A stretch of 64,000 nt of DNA, taken from the NCBI RefSeq assembly GCF_000025265.1, contig NC_013739.1:2666001-2730000 (forward strand). Reading direction: 5' to 3'. A program made the translations under genes and the position numbers. A model generated the notes under the pieces. The model worked only from the letters and a program-made list of their open reading frames with translations, ran no database searches and had not been told where the DNA came from. Positions 39,658 to 47,850 of the stretch are shown here, in pieces; the first letter of the stretch is position 1; the number at the start of each line of letters is the position of its first letter. This DNA comes from Conexibacter woesei DSM 14684. Its GTDB lineage: Bacteria; Actinomycetota; Thermoleophilia; Solirubrobacterales; Solirubrobacteraceae.

Positions 39658-41439
39658 ATGGCCACCACAGACGCACCCACCGATCAGAGAGTCACCGTCA
39701 AGGAGATGTCGTGGGATCCGATCACGCGGATCGTCGGCAGCCTCGGGATCCACACGGAGATCGACTTCACCAACCAGCAGGTCCTGAAGTGTTACTCGAC
39801 GTCGATGATCTTCCGCGGCTTCGACATCTTCATGAAGGGGATCGACCCGCGCGACGCGCACTTCATCACGAGCCGTATCTGCGGCATCTGCGGTGACAAC
39901 CACTGCACCTGCTCGTGCCTGAACCAGAACATGGCGTACAGCGTCAAGCCGCCGAAGCTCGGCGACTACGCCTTCAACCTCGCCGAGTCGGCCGACTTCA
40001 TGTTCGACCACGCGATCTACAACGACTGCATGGCGAACGTCGACTACTCGGAGCAGATGGTGAAGGAGACGAACCCCGCAGTGCTGGAGAAGGCGGAGAG
40101 AACGCCGGCGCCGCACGCCGCGATCCACGGCTACAGAACGATCGCCGACATCATGCGCTCGCTCAACGCGTTCACCGGCGACTTCTACCTGGAGACGTTG
40201 CAGGTCGCGCGCTACACGCGCGAGATGTACTGCCTCTTCGGCGGCCGTCACACGCATCCGTCGACGATCCTGCCGGGCGGCTGCAGCGCCGACATCACGC
40301 ACCAGACGCTGACCGAGTACTACGTGCGGCTGATGCGCTACATCGACTACTGCAAGCGCACCGTGCCGATGCACGACGACCTCTACGACTTCTTCTACGA
40401 GGCGCTGCCCGGCTACGAGCGGGTCGGCTACCGCGACACCGACATCATCTGCTGGGGCGCTTTCGACGACCCGGACTACGTCGACTACGACTACAAGACG
40501 ATGACCGAGTGGGGGCGTCACCGTTTCGTCACCCCGGGCCTCGTCTTCAAGGGCGAGCTGATCACCACGGACCTCGTCGAGATCAATCTCGCGATCCGGA
40601 TCCTGCTCGGCTCCTCGTACTTCGACGACTGGACGAACGAGTCGACGTTCGTCACTCAGGACCCGCTCGGCAACCCGGTCGACAAGCGTCACCCGTGGAA
40701 CAAGGTGACGCTGCCGAAGCCGCAGGCGCGCGACTTCACCGAGAAGTACTCGTGGGTCGCCTCGCCGCGGATGTACGACGCGAGAAACGACCGCTTCGTC
40801 GCGAGCGACACCGGCGGCGGTCCGTTCGCGCGCCAGTGGGTGACCGCGAAGGCCGGCCTCGTCGACCTCGGCTTCCTGAAGGCGACGGGCGAGAGCATCA
40901 AGATGGTGCTGCCGAAGACCGGCTTCATGCCCGAGATGGAGCTGGAGTGGAGAATCCCGCCGTGGTCCAACGCGATCGAGCGCCAGCGCGCTCGCTCCTA
41001 CCACCAGGCGTACTCGGCGCTCGTCGGGCTGCATTGCCTGGAGAAGGCGCGTGCGGAGCTGAACGCCGGGCGGACCAGAAGCTGGCGTGACTTCAGAGTC
41101 CCGCAGGAGGCGATCAGCGTCGGCTTCCACGAGGCGGCACGCGGCGTGCTCTCCCACCACATGGTCATCCGCGAGGGCAAGATCGCCAACTACCAGCCGT
41201 ACCCGCCGACGCCGTGGAACGCCAACCCGCGCGACGTGCACGGGACGCCAGGGCCGTACGAAGACGCGGTGCAGAACACGCCGATCTTCGAGGAGAACGG
41301 GCCGGACAGATTCAGAGGCGTCGACATCATGCGCGCCGTCCACAGCTTCGATCCCTGCCTGCCGTGCGGGGTCCACATGTACGGCAAGGGCAAGGGCACG
41401 GTGCGCAAGGTGGTGCACACCCCGACGGGGATGGCCTGA
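39658..41439 (+). CDS. hhyL: [NiFe]-hydrogenase large subunit, actinobacterial (group 1h) type
   Basis: A 593-residue catalytic subunit. The N-terminal nickel ligands are in RICGICGDNH (Cys75, Cys78) and the C-terminal ligands in DPCLPCGVH (Cys567, Cys570, His573). A 20-residue extension follows His573, as expected for a precursor cleaved by the protease encoded at 45015. The GDNH form of the L1 motif and the overall sequence fit the high-affinity group 1h class. It begins 12 bases after the small-subunit stop. The full set of maturation genes around it indicates a functional enzyme. Confidence 0.96.
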   Translation: MATTDAPTDQRVTVKEMSWDPITRIVGSLGIHTEIDFTNQQVLKCYSTSMIFRGFDIFMKGIDPRDAHFITSRICGICGDNHCTCSCLNQNMAYSVKPPKLGDYAFNLAESADFMFDHAIYNDCMANVDYSEQMVKETNPAVLEKAERTPAPHAAIHGYRTIADIMRSLNAFTGDFYLETLQVARYTREMYCLFGGRHTHPSTILPGGCSADITHQTLTEYYVRLMRYIDYCKRTVPMHDDLYDFFYEALPGYERVGYRDTDIICWGAFDDPDYVDYDYKTMTEWGRHRFVTPGLVFKGELITTDLVEINLAIRILLGSSYFDDWTNESTFVTQDPLGNPVDKRHPWNKVTLPKPQARDFTEKYSWVASPRMYDARNDRFVASDTGGGPFARQWVTAKAGLVDLGFLKATGESIKMVLPKTGFMPEMELEWRIPPWSNAIERQRARSYHQAYSALVGLHCLEKARAELNAGRTRSWRDFRVPQEAISVGFHEAARGVLSHHMVIREGKIANYQPYPPTPWNANPRDVHGTPGPYEDAVQNTPIFEENGPDRFRGVDIMRAVHSFDPCLPCGVHMYGKGKGTVRKVVHTPTGMA

Positions 41440-41442
41440 GCG

Positions 41443-42363
41443 ATGACCGCCACGGTGCCGGGCGCGGGCGCCGGCGGCGGCGCAGGTGCGGAGTCGGCGC
41501 TCGTCGAACGGGTCCAGCGGCTGACCGCCGAGCTTGAGGCGCTGCCGGACCCGGCGGCGCGGGCCTGCGGCGAGCAGCTCGCGGCCGCCGTCGTGCAGCT
41601 CTACGGCGAGGGGCTGGAGCGGATCTTCGGCGCGTTGGAGCGGGCGCTGGACGAGGGCGGCGACGCTGCCGCGCCGGTCGCTGTGGTTCGCGACGAGCTG
41701 GTCGCCGACGGCGTCGTCGCGAGCCTGCTGCTGATCCACGGCCTCTACCCGGTCGGCTTGGAGGAGCGCGTGCGCGCGGCGCTCGACGAGGTACGGCCCT
41801 ACCTCGCCTCGCACGGTGGTGACGTCGAGTTGCTCGCCGTGCAGGAGGGCGTCGCGCGCCTGCGGCTCGTCGGCTCCTGCCGCGGGTGCGCCGCGTCGGC
41901 GAGCACACTGGAGGCGGTCGTCGAGCAGGCGCTGGAGCAGGCCGCGCCCGACCTGCTCGGGCTCGACGTGGAGGGGGCGGCGCCGCCGAGCCCCGCTGCA
42001 GCCGGCGGCGCCCCCGCTCCCGGCGCGCCCGCTCCCGGCGCGCTCCCGGTGGCGGGCGCGACGACGTGGGTCCAGCTCGACGGTGCGGAGCGGATCGAGC
42101 GCGGCACGCTCGTCCCCGCCGACGACGGTCTCGTCGTCGCCAACGTCGCCGGCACGCTGCTGGCGTACCGCGACCGCTGCGCCGGCTGCGGCGCGGCGCT
42201 GCACGACGGCCTGCTGCTCGGCGGGACGCTGACCTGCGCCGCCTGCGGCCGCGCGTACGACCTGCCGCGCGCCGGTCGCTGCCGCGACGAGGACGCGCTC
42301 CAGCTCGACCCGATCCCGCTGCTGCGCGAGCGCGGGGCCGTACGGGTGGCGCTGGTCCGATGA
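41443..42363 (+). CDS. NifU C-terminal domain / four-Cys Rieske-like fusion protein
   Basis: A 306-residue protein. After a helical N-terminus (about 1-95) is a NifU-type Fe-S scaffold domain (EERVRAALDEVRPYLASHGGDVELL ... GSCRGCAAS with the CxxC). A Pro/Ala linker made of 15-base repeats (42007-42036) follows, then a Rieske-like beta domain. In that domain both metal-site His are Cys: DRCAGCGAALHDG ... LTCAACGRAYDLP, so the pattern is C-x2-C ... C-x2-C. This would bind a rubredoxin-like Fe or Zn, or an all-Cys cluster. NifU-like proteins recur next to group 1h hydrogenases; electron transfer or cluster delivery are the likely roles. Confidence 0.85.
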   Translation: MTATVPGAGAGGGAGAESALVERVQRLTAELEALPDPAARACGEQLAAAVVQLYGEGLERIFGALERALDEGGDAAAPVAVVRDELVADGVVASLLLIHGLYPVGLEERVRAALDEVRPYLASHGGDVELLAVQEGVARLRLVGSCRGCAASASTLEAVVEQALEQAAPDLLGLDVEGAAPPSPAAAGGAPAPGAPAPGALPVAGATTWVQLDGAERIERGTLVPADDGLVVANVAGTLLAYRDRCAGCGAALHDGLLLGGTLTCAACGRAYDLPRAGRCRDEDALQLDPIPLLRERGAVRVALVR

Positions 42364-43067
42364 GACTGCCGGCGACCGGGCTGCGGCGGATGGCCGCGTG
42401 GGCGGGCGAGCCGGGCGCGGCCGCGCCACGCCCCGACGCCGCGGCCGCGCCGGACGCCGCCCACTCGCGTGCCGCGGCCGCTTCCGCGGAGCCGCCCGCC
42501 GCCACCTCCGCCCACGGCACGTGCGAGCTCTGCCCGACCTCGCTCGGCGCCGACCACCGCCACCTGCTCCAGCTCGACGAGCGGCGGATCGTCTGCGTCT
42601 GCGAGACGTGCTGGGCGCTGCACTCCGGCGACACCGAGTTCCGGCCGACCGGCGGGCGGACGCTGTGGCTGGAGGATTTCGCGCTCGACGACGAGCTGTG
42701 GGCGGCGTTCCAGATCCCGATCGGCCTCGCCTTCATGCTGCGCAGCGGCGCGCACGACGCTGCCGGTCGCGTCGTCGCGCTCTACCCGAGCCCAGCCGGC
42801 GCGACCGAGTGCGAGCTGGACTTGCACGCGTGGGGCCGGCTGTGCGCGGCCAACCCAGTGCTCGACCGGCTGGAGCCCGACGCCGAGGCGCTGATCGTCA
42901 ACCGCATCGCCGACCCGCCGCAGCACGTGATCGCGCCGATCGACGAGTGCTACCGGCTCGTCGGCACGATCAAGCAGCGCTGGCGCGGGATCAGCGGCGG
43001 GAGCGGGGTGGAGGAGGCGATCGCGGAGTTCTTCGCGTCGTTGCGGGAGGGGGCGGTGGCGGCATGA
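42360..43067 (+). CDS. DUF5947 family hydrogenase-associated protein
   Basis: A 235-residue protein. A disordered Ala/Pro/Arg N-terminus (about 1-50) is followed by CELCPTSLGADHRHLLQLDERRIVCVCETCWALHSGDTEFRP, with two CxxC-type pairs that could bind metal. The family core includes LWLEDFALDDELWAAFQIPIGLAFML and LHAWGRLCAANPVLDRLEPDAEALIVNR. DUF5947 genes are regularly found beside group 1h hydrogenase subunits; the role is unknown. The start overlaps the previous stop by ATGA. Confidence 0.85.
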   Translation: MRLPATGLRRMAAWAGEPGAAAPRPDAAAAPDAAHSRAAAASAEPPAATSAHGTCELCPTSLGADHRHLLQLDERRIVCVCETCWALHSGDTEFRPTGGRTLWLEDFALDDELWAAFQIPIGLAFMLRSGAHDAAGRVVALYPSPAGATECELDLHAWGRLCAANPVLDRLEPDAEALIVNRIADPPQHVIAPIDECYRLVGTIKQRWRGISGGSGVEEAIAEFFASLREGAVAA

Positions 43068-43741
43068 GCGCCGAGGCGACCGCAGGCGCGGCGCCCCGCA
43101 TCGGCGAGCCGGTGTTCACCGTGCTCGGCGCCGAGCCGGTCCCGCACACGCTGACGCCGGCGCTGCGCTTCGACCTGCACGTGAGCGAGCCGCTCGGCCG
43201 CGAGCTGTACGCGATCGCGCTGTCGGTCCAGCTCCAGCTCGACCCCGCCCGCCGCACCTACGACGACGCGACGCGCGCGCGGCTGTCAGAGCTGTTCGGC
43301 GAGCCCGAGCGCTGGGGCGCGACGACGCACAGCTTCCAATGGGCGCGGATCGACGTGCTCGTGCCCGGCTTCACCGGCGCGACCGCCTTCTCGCTCGAGC
43401 TGCCGTGCAGCTACGACCTCGAAGTGGCGGCGAGCAGGTACCTCTACTCGCTGCCCGGCGGCGTCGCGCCGCTGTCGTTCCACTTCAGCGGGATGGCGCT
43501 CTACCGCGGCGAGCGCGACCGCCTCCAGGTCGCGCAGGTGCCGTGGAGCTGCAGCGCGCGCTGGGGGCTTCCGGTCGACACCTGGAGACGCGCGATCGAC
43601 CTCCACTACCCCGGCGGCGGCTGGGTCCGGCTCGCGCCCGAGACGCTCGCCGCGCTCGCGGCGCGCAAGGCGGCGCGCGGCGACGTCAGCTTCGACGCGT
43701 GCGTGGCGGCGCTGCTCGCCGTCGAGGAGGAGGAGCGATGA
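43064..43741 (+). CDS. DUF6084 family hydrogenase-associated protein
   Basis: A 225-residue, mostly beta protein without cysteine clusters: PVFTVLGAEPVPHTLTPALRFDLHVSEPLGRELYAIALSVQLQLDP, the central FSLELPCSYDLEVAASRYLYSLPGGVAPLSFHFSGMALYRG and DTWRRAIDLHYPGGGWVRL. These fit DUF6084, a family known only from its position in hydrogenase operons. It may be an assembly or anchoring factor. It overlaps its neighbours on both sides by ATGA. Confidence 0.85.
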   Translation: MSAEATAGAAPRIGEPVFTVLGAEPVPHTLTPALRFDLHVSEPLGRELYAIALSVQLQLDPARRTYDDATRARLSELFGEPERWGATTHSFQWARIDVLVPGFTGATAFSLELPCSYDLEVAASRYLYSLPGGVAPLSFHFSGMALYRGERDRLQVAQVPWSCSARWGLPVDTWRRAIDLHYPGGGWVRLAPETLAALAARKAARGDVSFDACVAALLAVEEEER

Positions 43742-45018
43742 GCGACCAGCTCGAAACGCTCGTCAGAACGCTGCTGTGGGAGGGCTACGCGCTCTACCCC
43801 TACACGCCCGGCGCGACCAAGAACGCGACGCCGACCCCGTTCGGGATCGTCTACCCGCCGGTCTACGCGGCCGCCAGCCCGACGACGTTCGACCGCATCC
43901 GCGTGCAGGCGATCGCGGAGGGCGGGGACGATGCGACGCTCGCGGCGTCCGTGCGGTTCCTGGAGCCGAGCGGCGAGCGCCACGTCGCCGTCGAGCGGCG
44001 CGTCGAGCTGCCCGCGACGCCGCTGTCCGCGCTCGCGGATGAGCCCGTCACGGCCGCGTTCTCCTTCGACGCCGTCGAGGGGCGCGTGCGGATGGCCGCG
44101 CAGCGCTTCGACGGCGGTCTCACCCGTGTGACGCTCTGCGTCCACAACTCGACGCCCGTCGCCGACGGGCTCGACCGCGTCGGTGCGCTGCGCGCATCCC
44201 TGCTCTCCACGCACGTGGTCGCGCGCGTCGCCGGAGCGGGACCTGCTGCCGGCGCCGGCACGAGCGCCCGCGCGGGCGGCGCGAGGTTCTGCTCCCCGGT
44301 CGCGCCGCCCGAGCACGCCGCCGGCGCGGTCATGACGTGCACGTGCGTGAACACGTTCCCCGCGCTCGCGAGCGACGCCGACGACGTCCTGCTCGGGGCC
44401 GCGATCGCGCTGCCCGACCATCCGCGGATCGCGCCCGAGAGCCGCGGCGACCTGTTCGACGGGACCGAGATCGAGGAGGCGCTGCTGCTGCACCTGCACG
44501 CGCTCTCCGACGGCGAGCGGGCCGAGATCGCCGAGCAGGACCCGGCCGTGCGCGAGATGCTGGAGCGCGCGGTCCGCACGACGCCGGCCGACATCGTCGC
44601 GCTGCACGGGCGCGTGACGGTTCGCGACCCGGTGGCGGCCGCGCCCGCCGCGCCGCCGGCGCCGCCCGCGCCCGCCGGCGCGCAGGAGGTCCGCGGCGAG
44701 CGGCAGATCGTCGTCGACGGCGTCAGCTACGAGCGCGGCGCGCGCGTGCGGCTGCGGCCGGCGGAGGGGCGTAACGCGCAGGACCACCTGCTGCGGGGAC
44801 GGCCGGCGACGATCGAGCGGATCTACCTCGACTACGAGGACCGCGTCCACCTCTGCGTGACCGTCGACGACGACCCGGGGCAGGAGCTGATGCGAGACAT
44901 CGGCCGCTACCTGTACTTCAGACCCGACGAGGTCGAACTGCTGCGGCCTGCGGCCTTGAGTTCGATTGGAAGAACTCGCCCGGAGGCTCGTTCTTCCGGC
45001 GGAGAGGAGGGATCGTGA
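43738..45018 (+). CDS. hydrogenase-operon protein of unknown function (426 aa)
   Basis: A 426-residue protein without a family I can name. The N-terminal two thirds look beta-rich (LLWEGYALYPYTPGATKNATPTPFGIVYPPVY; VTAAFSFDAVEGRVRMAAQRFDGGLTRVTLCVHN; LPDHPRIAPESRGDLFDGTEIEEALLLHLHAL). After a Pro/Ala linker the C-terminal 110 residues resemble an SH3-like barrel (YERGARVRLRPAEG ... GRPATIERIYLDYEDRVHLCVTVDDDPGQ). It lies between the DUF6084 gene and the protease with overlaps on both sides. Homologues in the same position of other actinobacterial hydrogenase loci would be expected. Confidence 0.85.
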   Translation: MSDQLETLVRTLLWEGYALYPYTPGATKNATPTPFGIVYPPVYAAASPTTFDRIRVQAIAEGGDDATLAASVRFLEPSGERHVAVERRVELPATPLSALADEPVTAAFSFDAVEGRVRMAAQRFDGGLTRVTLCVHNSTPVADGLDRVGALRASLLSTHVVARVAGAGPAAGAGTSARAGGARFCSPVAPPEHAAGAVMTCTCVNTFPALASDADDVLLGAAIALPDHPRIAPESRGDLFDGTEIEEALLLHLHALSDGERAEIAEQDPAVREMLERAVRTTPADIVALHGRVTVRDPVAAAPAAPPAPPAPAGAQEVRGERQIVVDGVSYERGARVRLRPAEGRNAQDHLLRGRPATIERIYLDYEDRVHLCVTVDDDPGQELMRDIGRYLYFRPDEVELLRPAALSSIGRTRPEARSSGGEEGS

Positions 45019-45527
45019 ACGCGACGCGAGAGAAGCAGATCCTCGTCGCGGGGGTCGGCAACGCCTGGATGCAGGACGACGCCTTCGGCGGCGAGGTCGC
45101 GCGGCGGCTGGAGGCGGACGCGCTTCCCTCCGGCGTGCGCGTGATGGACGTCGGCACCGGCGGGCTCGACCTCGCCTACGAGGTGATGCGCGGCTACGAC
45201 GCGCTCGTGCTGGTGGACGTCAGCCGGCAGGGCGGCGCGCCCGGAACGCTCTACGTGATCGAGCCGCCGCGCGACGAGTTCGCCGGCCCGATCTCCGACG
45301 GCGAGTCGATCGACCCGCACGGGATGGACCCGCGCACCGTGCTGCGGTTCGTCAGCGCGGTCGGCGGCTGGCCCGGCAAGGTCGTCGTCGTCGCGTGCGA
45401 GCCGAGCGCGGTCGACGACGTCGGGCTCGGCCTGACGCCGCCGGTCGCCGCGGCGGTCGAGCGGGCCGTCGCGCTCGTGCGCGAGACGATCGACGAGCTG
45501 CGCACCGACGCGGCGTACAAGGTCTGA
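45015..45527 (+). CDS. hydrogenase maturation protease (HyaD/HupD type)
   Basis: A 170-residue nickel-dependent endopeptidase that removes the C-terminal tail of the large subunit after metal insertion. The family motif GVGNAWMQDDAFG near the N-terminus supplies the first acidic nickel ligand. VMDVGTGGLDLAYEVMRGYDALVLVDVSR and ESIDPHGMDPRTVLRF (His ligand region) follow. The GTG start overlaps the previous gene. Its presence agrees with the 20-residue extension of the large subunit. Confidence 0.94.
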   Translation: MNATREKQILVAGVGNAWMQDDAFGGEVARRLEADALPSGVRVMDVGTGGLDLAYEVMRGYDALVLVDVSRQGGAPGTLYVIEPPRDEFAGPISDGESIDPHGMDPRTVLRFVSAVGGWPGKVVVVACEPSAVDDVGLGLTPPVAAAVERAVALVRETIDELRTDAAYKV

Positions 45528-45542
45528 GAAGGGGCGGGCGCG

Positions 45543-45896
45543 ATGCACGAGCTGTCGATCGCGAGCGCCGTCGTCGACACCGCCGTCCGCCATTCCGGTG
45601 GGCGGCGCGTGACGCTCGTCTCCGTCCGCGTCGGCCAGCTGCGCCAGGTCGTCGCCGACTCGCTCGCGTTCTACTTCGGCGTCGTCGCGCGCGAGACCGT
45701 CTGCGAGGGCGCGCGGCTCGATCAGGAGCTGGTCGCCGCGCGCCTGCGCTGCCGCGCGTGCGAGCGGGAGTGGGCGGTCGACGTGCCCGCGTTCCGCTGC
45801 CCGGCGTGCGCCGGCGGCGACGTCGAGGTGCTGAGCGGCGAGGAGCTGGAGGTCGAGTCGATCGAGCTGGAGGTGGAGTCGGAATGCACCGCGTGA
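45543..45896 (+). CDS. hypA: hydrogenase nickel-insertion protein HypA
   Basis: A 117-residue metallochaperone. It starts MHELSIA, with His2 for nickel, and has the zinc-site cysteines in LRCRACEREW and FRCPACAGG. HypA passes nickel to the large subunit in concert with HypB. AAGGGGCGGG lies before the ATG. The stop overlaps the hypB start by 13 bases. Confidence 0.96.
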   Translation: MHELSIASAVVDTAVRHSGGRRVTLVSVRVGQLRQVVADSLAFYFGVVARETVCEGARLDQELVAARLRCRACEREWAVDVPAFRCPACAGGDVEVLSGEELEVESIELEVESECTA

Positions 45897-46678
45897 AGGT
45901 CCGGGTCGTCGAGGACGCACTCGACGCCAACAACACGATCGCGCGCGCCAACCGCGCCGACTTCGACCGTGCCGGCGTGACGGTCGTGAACCTGATGAGC
46001 GCGCCGGGCGCCGGCAAGACGACGCTGTTGGAGCGGCTGCTCGGCGGCGACGACGGCGGCGCCGGCGGGCTCGGAGGTCCCGGCGGGCCACGCGTCGGCG
46101 TGCTCGAAGGCGACGTCCAGGGCAGCCTCGACGCCGACCGGCTCGCCCACCTGCACGTCCCGGTCGTGCAGCTGAACACGGACTCGGGCTTCGGCGGCGA
46201 GTGCCACCTCGACGCGAACATGGTCCGCTCGGCGCTGCCCGCGCTGCCGTTGGAGCAGATCGACCTGCTGATCGTCGAGAACGTCGGCAACCTCGTCTGC
46301 CCGGCCGAGTTCCACGTCGGCGAGGACGCGCGGATCATGGTCTCCTCGGTCGCCGAGGGCGACGACAAGCCGCTCAAGTACCCGCTGATGTTCCGCACCT
46401 GCGAGCTGGTCGTGCTGAACAAGGTCGACCTGATCGAGCACGTCGACTTCGACCTCGACCGCTTCGCCGCGCGGCTCGACGCGGTCCATCCCGGCGTCGC
46501 GCTGATGCCCGTCAGCGCCCGCACGGGGGAGGGGCTGGACGAGCTGCGCGCGTGGCTGGCGAGCGTGCCCGAACGCAAGGCGCGCGCCGCCGCCGTGCCG
46601 CCCGCCGCCGCGCCGCCCGCCGCCGCGCCGCCCGCCGCCGCGCCGGCCGCGCCCGCTCCTGCCGGAGGCGCCGTGTGA
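45884..46678 (+). CDS. hypB: hydrogenase nickel-insertion GTPase HypB
   Basis: A 264-residue GTPase. The P-loop is SAPGAGKTTLLERLL, followed by GVLEGDVQGSLDADRL, the metal-site region GGECHLDANMV, ENVGNLVCPAEF and the guanine motif NKVDL. The His-rich nickel-storage N-terminus of some HypB proteins is absent. The C-terminus instead carries PPAAA repeats encoded by three identical 15-base units (46601-46645). An in-frame GTG at 45893 is an alternative start; the ATG at 45884 is within hypA. Confidence 0.95.
   Translation: MHRVKVRVVEDALDANNTIARANRADFDRAGVTVVNLMSAPGAGKTTLLERLLGGDDGGAGGLGGPGGPRVGVLEGDVQGSLDADRLAHLHVPVVQLNTDSGFGGECHLDANMVRSALPALPLEQIDLLIVENVGNLVCPAEFHVGEDARIMVSSVAEGDDKPLKYPLMFRTCELVVLNKVDLIEHVDFDLDRFAARLDAVHPGVALMPVSARTGEGLDELRAWLASVPERKARAAAVPPAAAPPAAAPPAAAPAAPAPAGGAV
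46601..46645 (+). repeat. three tandem 15-base units in hypB
   Basis: Three identical tandem copies of a 15-base unit (CCCGCCGCCGCGCCG) at the 3' end of hypB encode PAAAP pentapeptides. A related unit is repeated in hypF (49635-49739). Confidence 0.9.
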
Positions 46679-47850
46679 GCCGCGCGCCGGCCGCTCCCGA
46701 CGCTCTGCTCGCGGCGCGTCTCGACGCCGGCGAGCACTTCTTCGCGCCGGCCGCGTGCGACCGGATCGCGCGCTGCTGCCACCGGATGGCGGAGCGCTTC
46801 GCGCGCGGCGGGCGGCTGCTCGCGTTCGGCGCCTCCGCCGCAGACCGCTCCGACGTGCGCCACGTCGCGGTCGAGTTCGTCCATCCGGTGATCGTCGGCA
46901 AGCGGGCGCTGCCGGCGCTCGGGCTGGCGCCGCACGACCTCACGCTGCTCGCGCGCGAGCACGACGTCGCGATTGCGTTCGGCGCCGGCGCGAGCGTCGC
47001 CGCGGGCGTGCGCGCGGCGCGGGCGCGCGGCTGCCTCACGATCGGCTTCGCCGACGTCGGCGCGGAGTGGCGCTTCGCGCCGCCGGACGACGATCCGTTC
47101 GTCGCGCAGGAGCTGGTCGAGACGCTCTACCACGTGCTGTGGGAGCTGGTCCACGTCTTCTTCGAACACCGCGGCCTGTTGGCGGGACGCGACGCCGGCA
47201 GCCGCCACGACAGCGGCGCGTCGAGCTTCCTCTATCCGTTCCTCGACGAGCGTGAGCACGACCTCGACGCGGTCCTCGCCGACGTCGCCGCCTCGGCGCG
47301 CGCGAAGTCGCAGGAGATCGGCGCGCTGCGGTCCCAGACGCTCGGCGACGGCCGCGAGACGCTGCTGAACGCCGCCGCCGCGCTGCGGCGTGCGCTCGAC
47401 GGCGGCGGGACGCTGCTCGCGCTCGGCAACGGCGGCTCCGCGACCGACGCGATGGACGCCGTCGCCGACCTGCGCGAGCCGTCGGGCACGCACGGCTGGC
47501 CGCCGCGCCGCGCGCTCGACCTGACCGCCGACCCAGCGATCCTGACCGCGATCGCCAACGACGTCGGGACGGAGGCGATCTTCGCGCGGCAGGTGATCGC
47601 GTACGGCCGCGCGGGCGACGGGATGCTGGCGTTCTCCACCAGCGGCGGCTCGGAGAACGTGATCTCGGCGCTGCGCGAGGCCCGCGGGCGCGGCGTCGCG
47701 ACGGTCGCGTTCGTCGGCTACGACGGCGGCCGGATCCTCGCCGAAGGACTCGCCGACTTCGTCGTCGTGACGCGCTCGGAGCACATCCCGCGGATCCAGG
47801 AGGCGCAGGCGAGCGCATGGCACGTGCTGCGCGAGCTGATCGAGGCGTGA
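46675..47850 (+). CDS. double-SIS-domain protein in the hydrogenase operon (GmhA-like)
   Basis: A 391-residue protein with two sugar-isomerase (SIS) domains. The N-terminal one (about 1-180; RFARGGRLLAFGASAADRSDVRHVAVEFVHPV) is diverged. The C-terminal one (about 195-391) has GGTLLALGNGGSATDAMDAVADL, ILTAIANDVGTEAIFARQV and MLAFSTSGGSENVISALREARGRG, as in GmhA-type phosphoheptose isomerases. It sits between hypB and hypF with GTGA overlaps on both sides, so it is made with the maturation proteins. SIS proteins are not part of the known Hyp pathway. Whether it makes a sugar phosphate or has been recruited for maturation is unknown. Confidence 0.87.
   Translation: MSRAPAAPDALLAARLDAGEHFFAPAACDRIARCCHRMAERFARGGRLLAFGASAADRSDVRHVAVEFVHPVIVGKRALPALGLAPHDLTLLAREHDVAIAFGAGASVAAGVRAARARGCLTIGFADVGAEWRFAPPDDDPFVAQELVETLYHVLWELVHVFFEHRGLLAGRDAGSRHDSGASSFLYPFLDEREHDLDAVLADVAASARAKSQEIGALRSQTLGDGRETLLNAAAALRRALDGGGTLLALGNGGSATDAMDAVADLREPSGTHGWPPRRALDLTADPAILTAIANDVGTEAIFARQVIAYGRAGDGMLAFSTSGGSENVISALREARGRGVATVAFVGYDGGRILAEGLADFVVVTRSEHIPRIQEAQASAWHVLRELIEA

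Noticed and set aside
36145-42429. Open frame of more than 2000 codons on the minus strand across the hydrogenase operon
   Set aside because: It is antisense to well-recognised hyp and hydrogenase genes, has Arg/Ala/Asp-rich low-complexity translation without motifs, and is a known side effect of very high GC at third codon positions.
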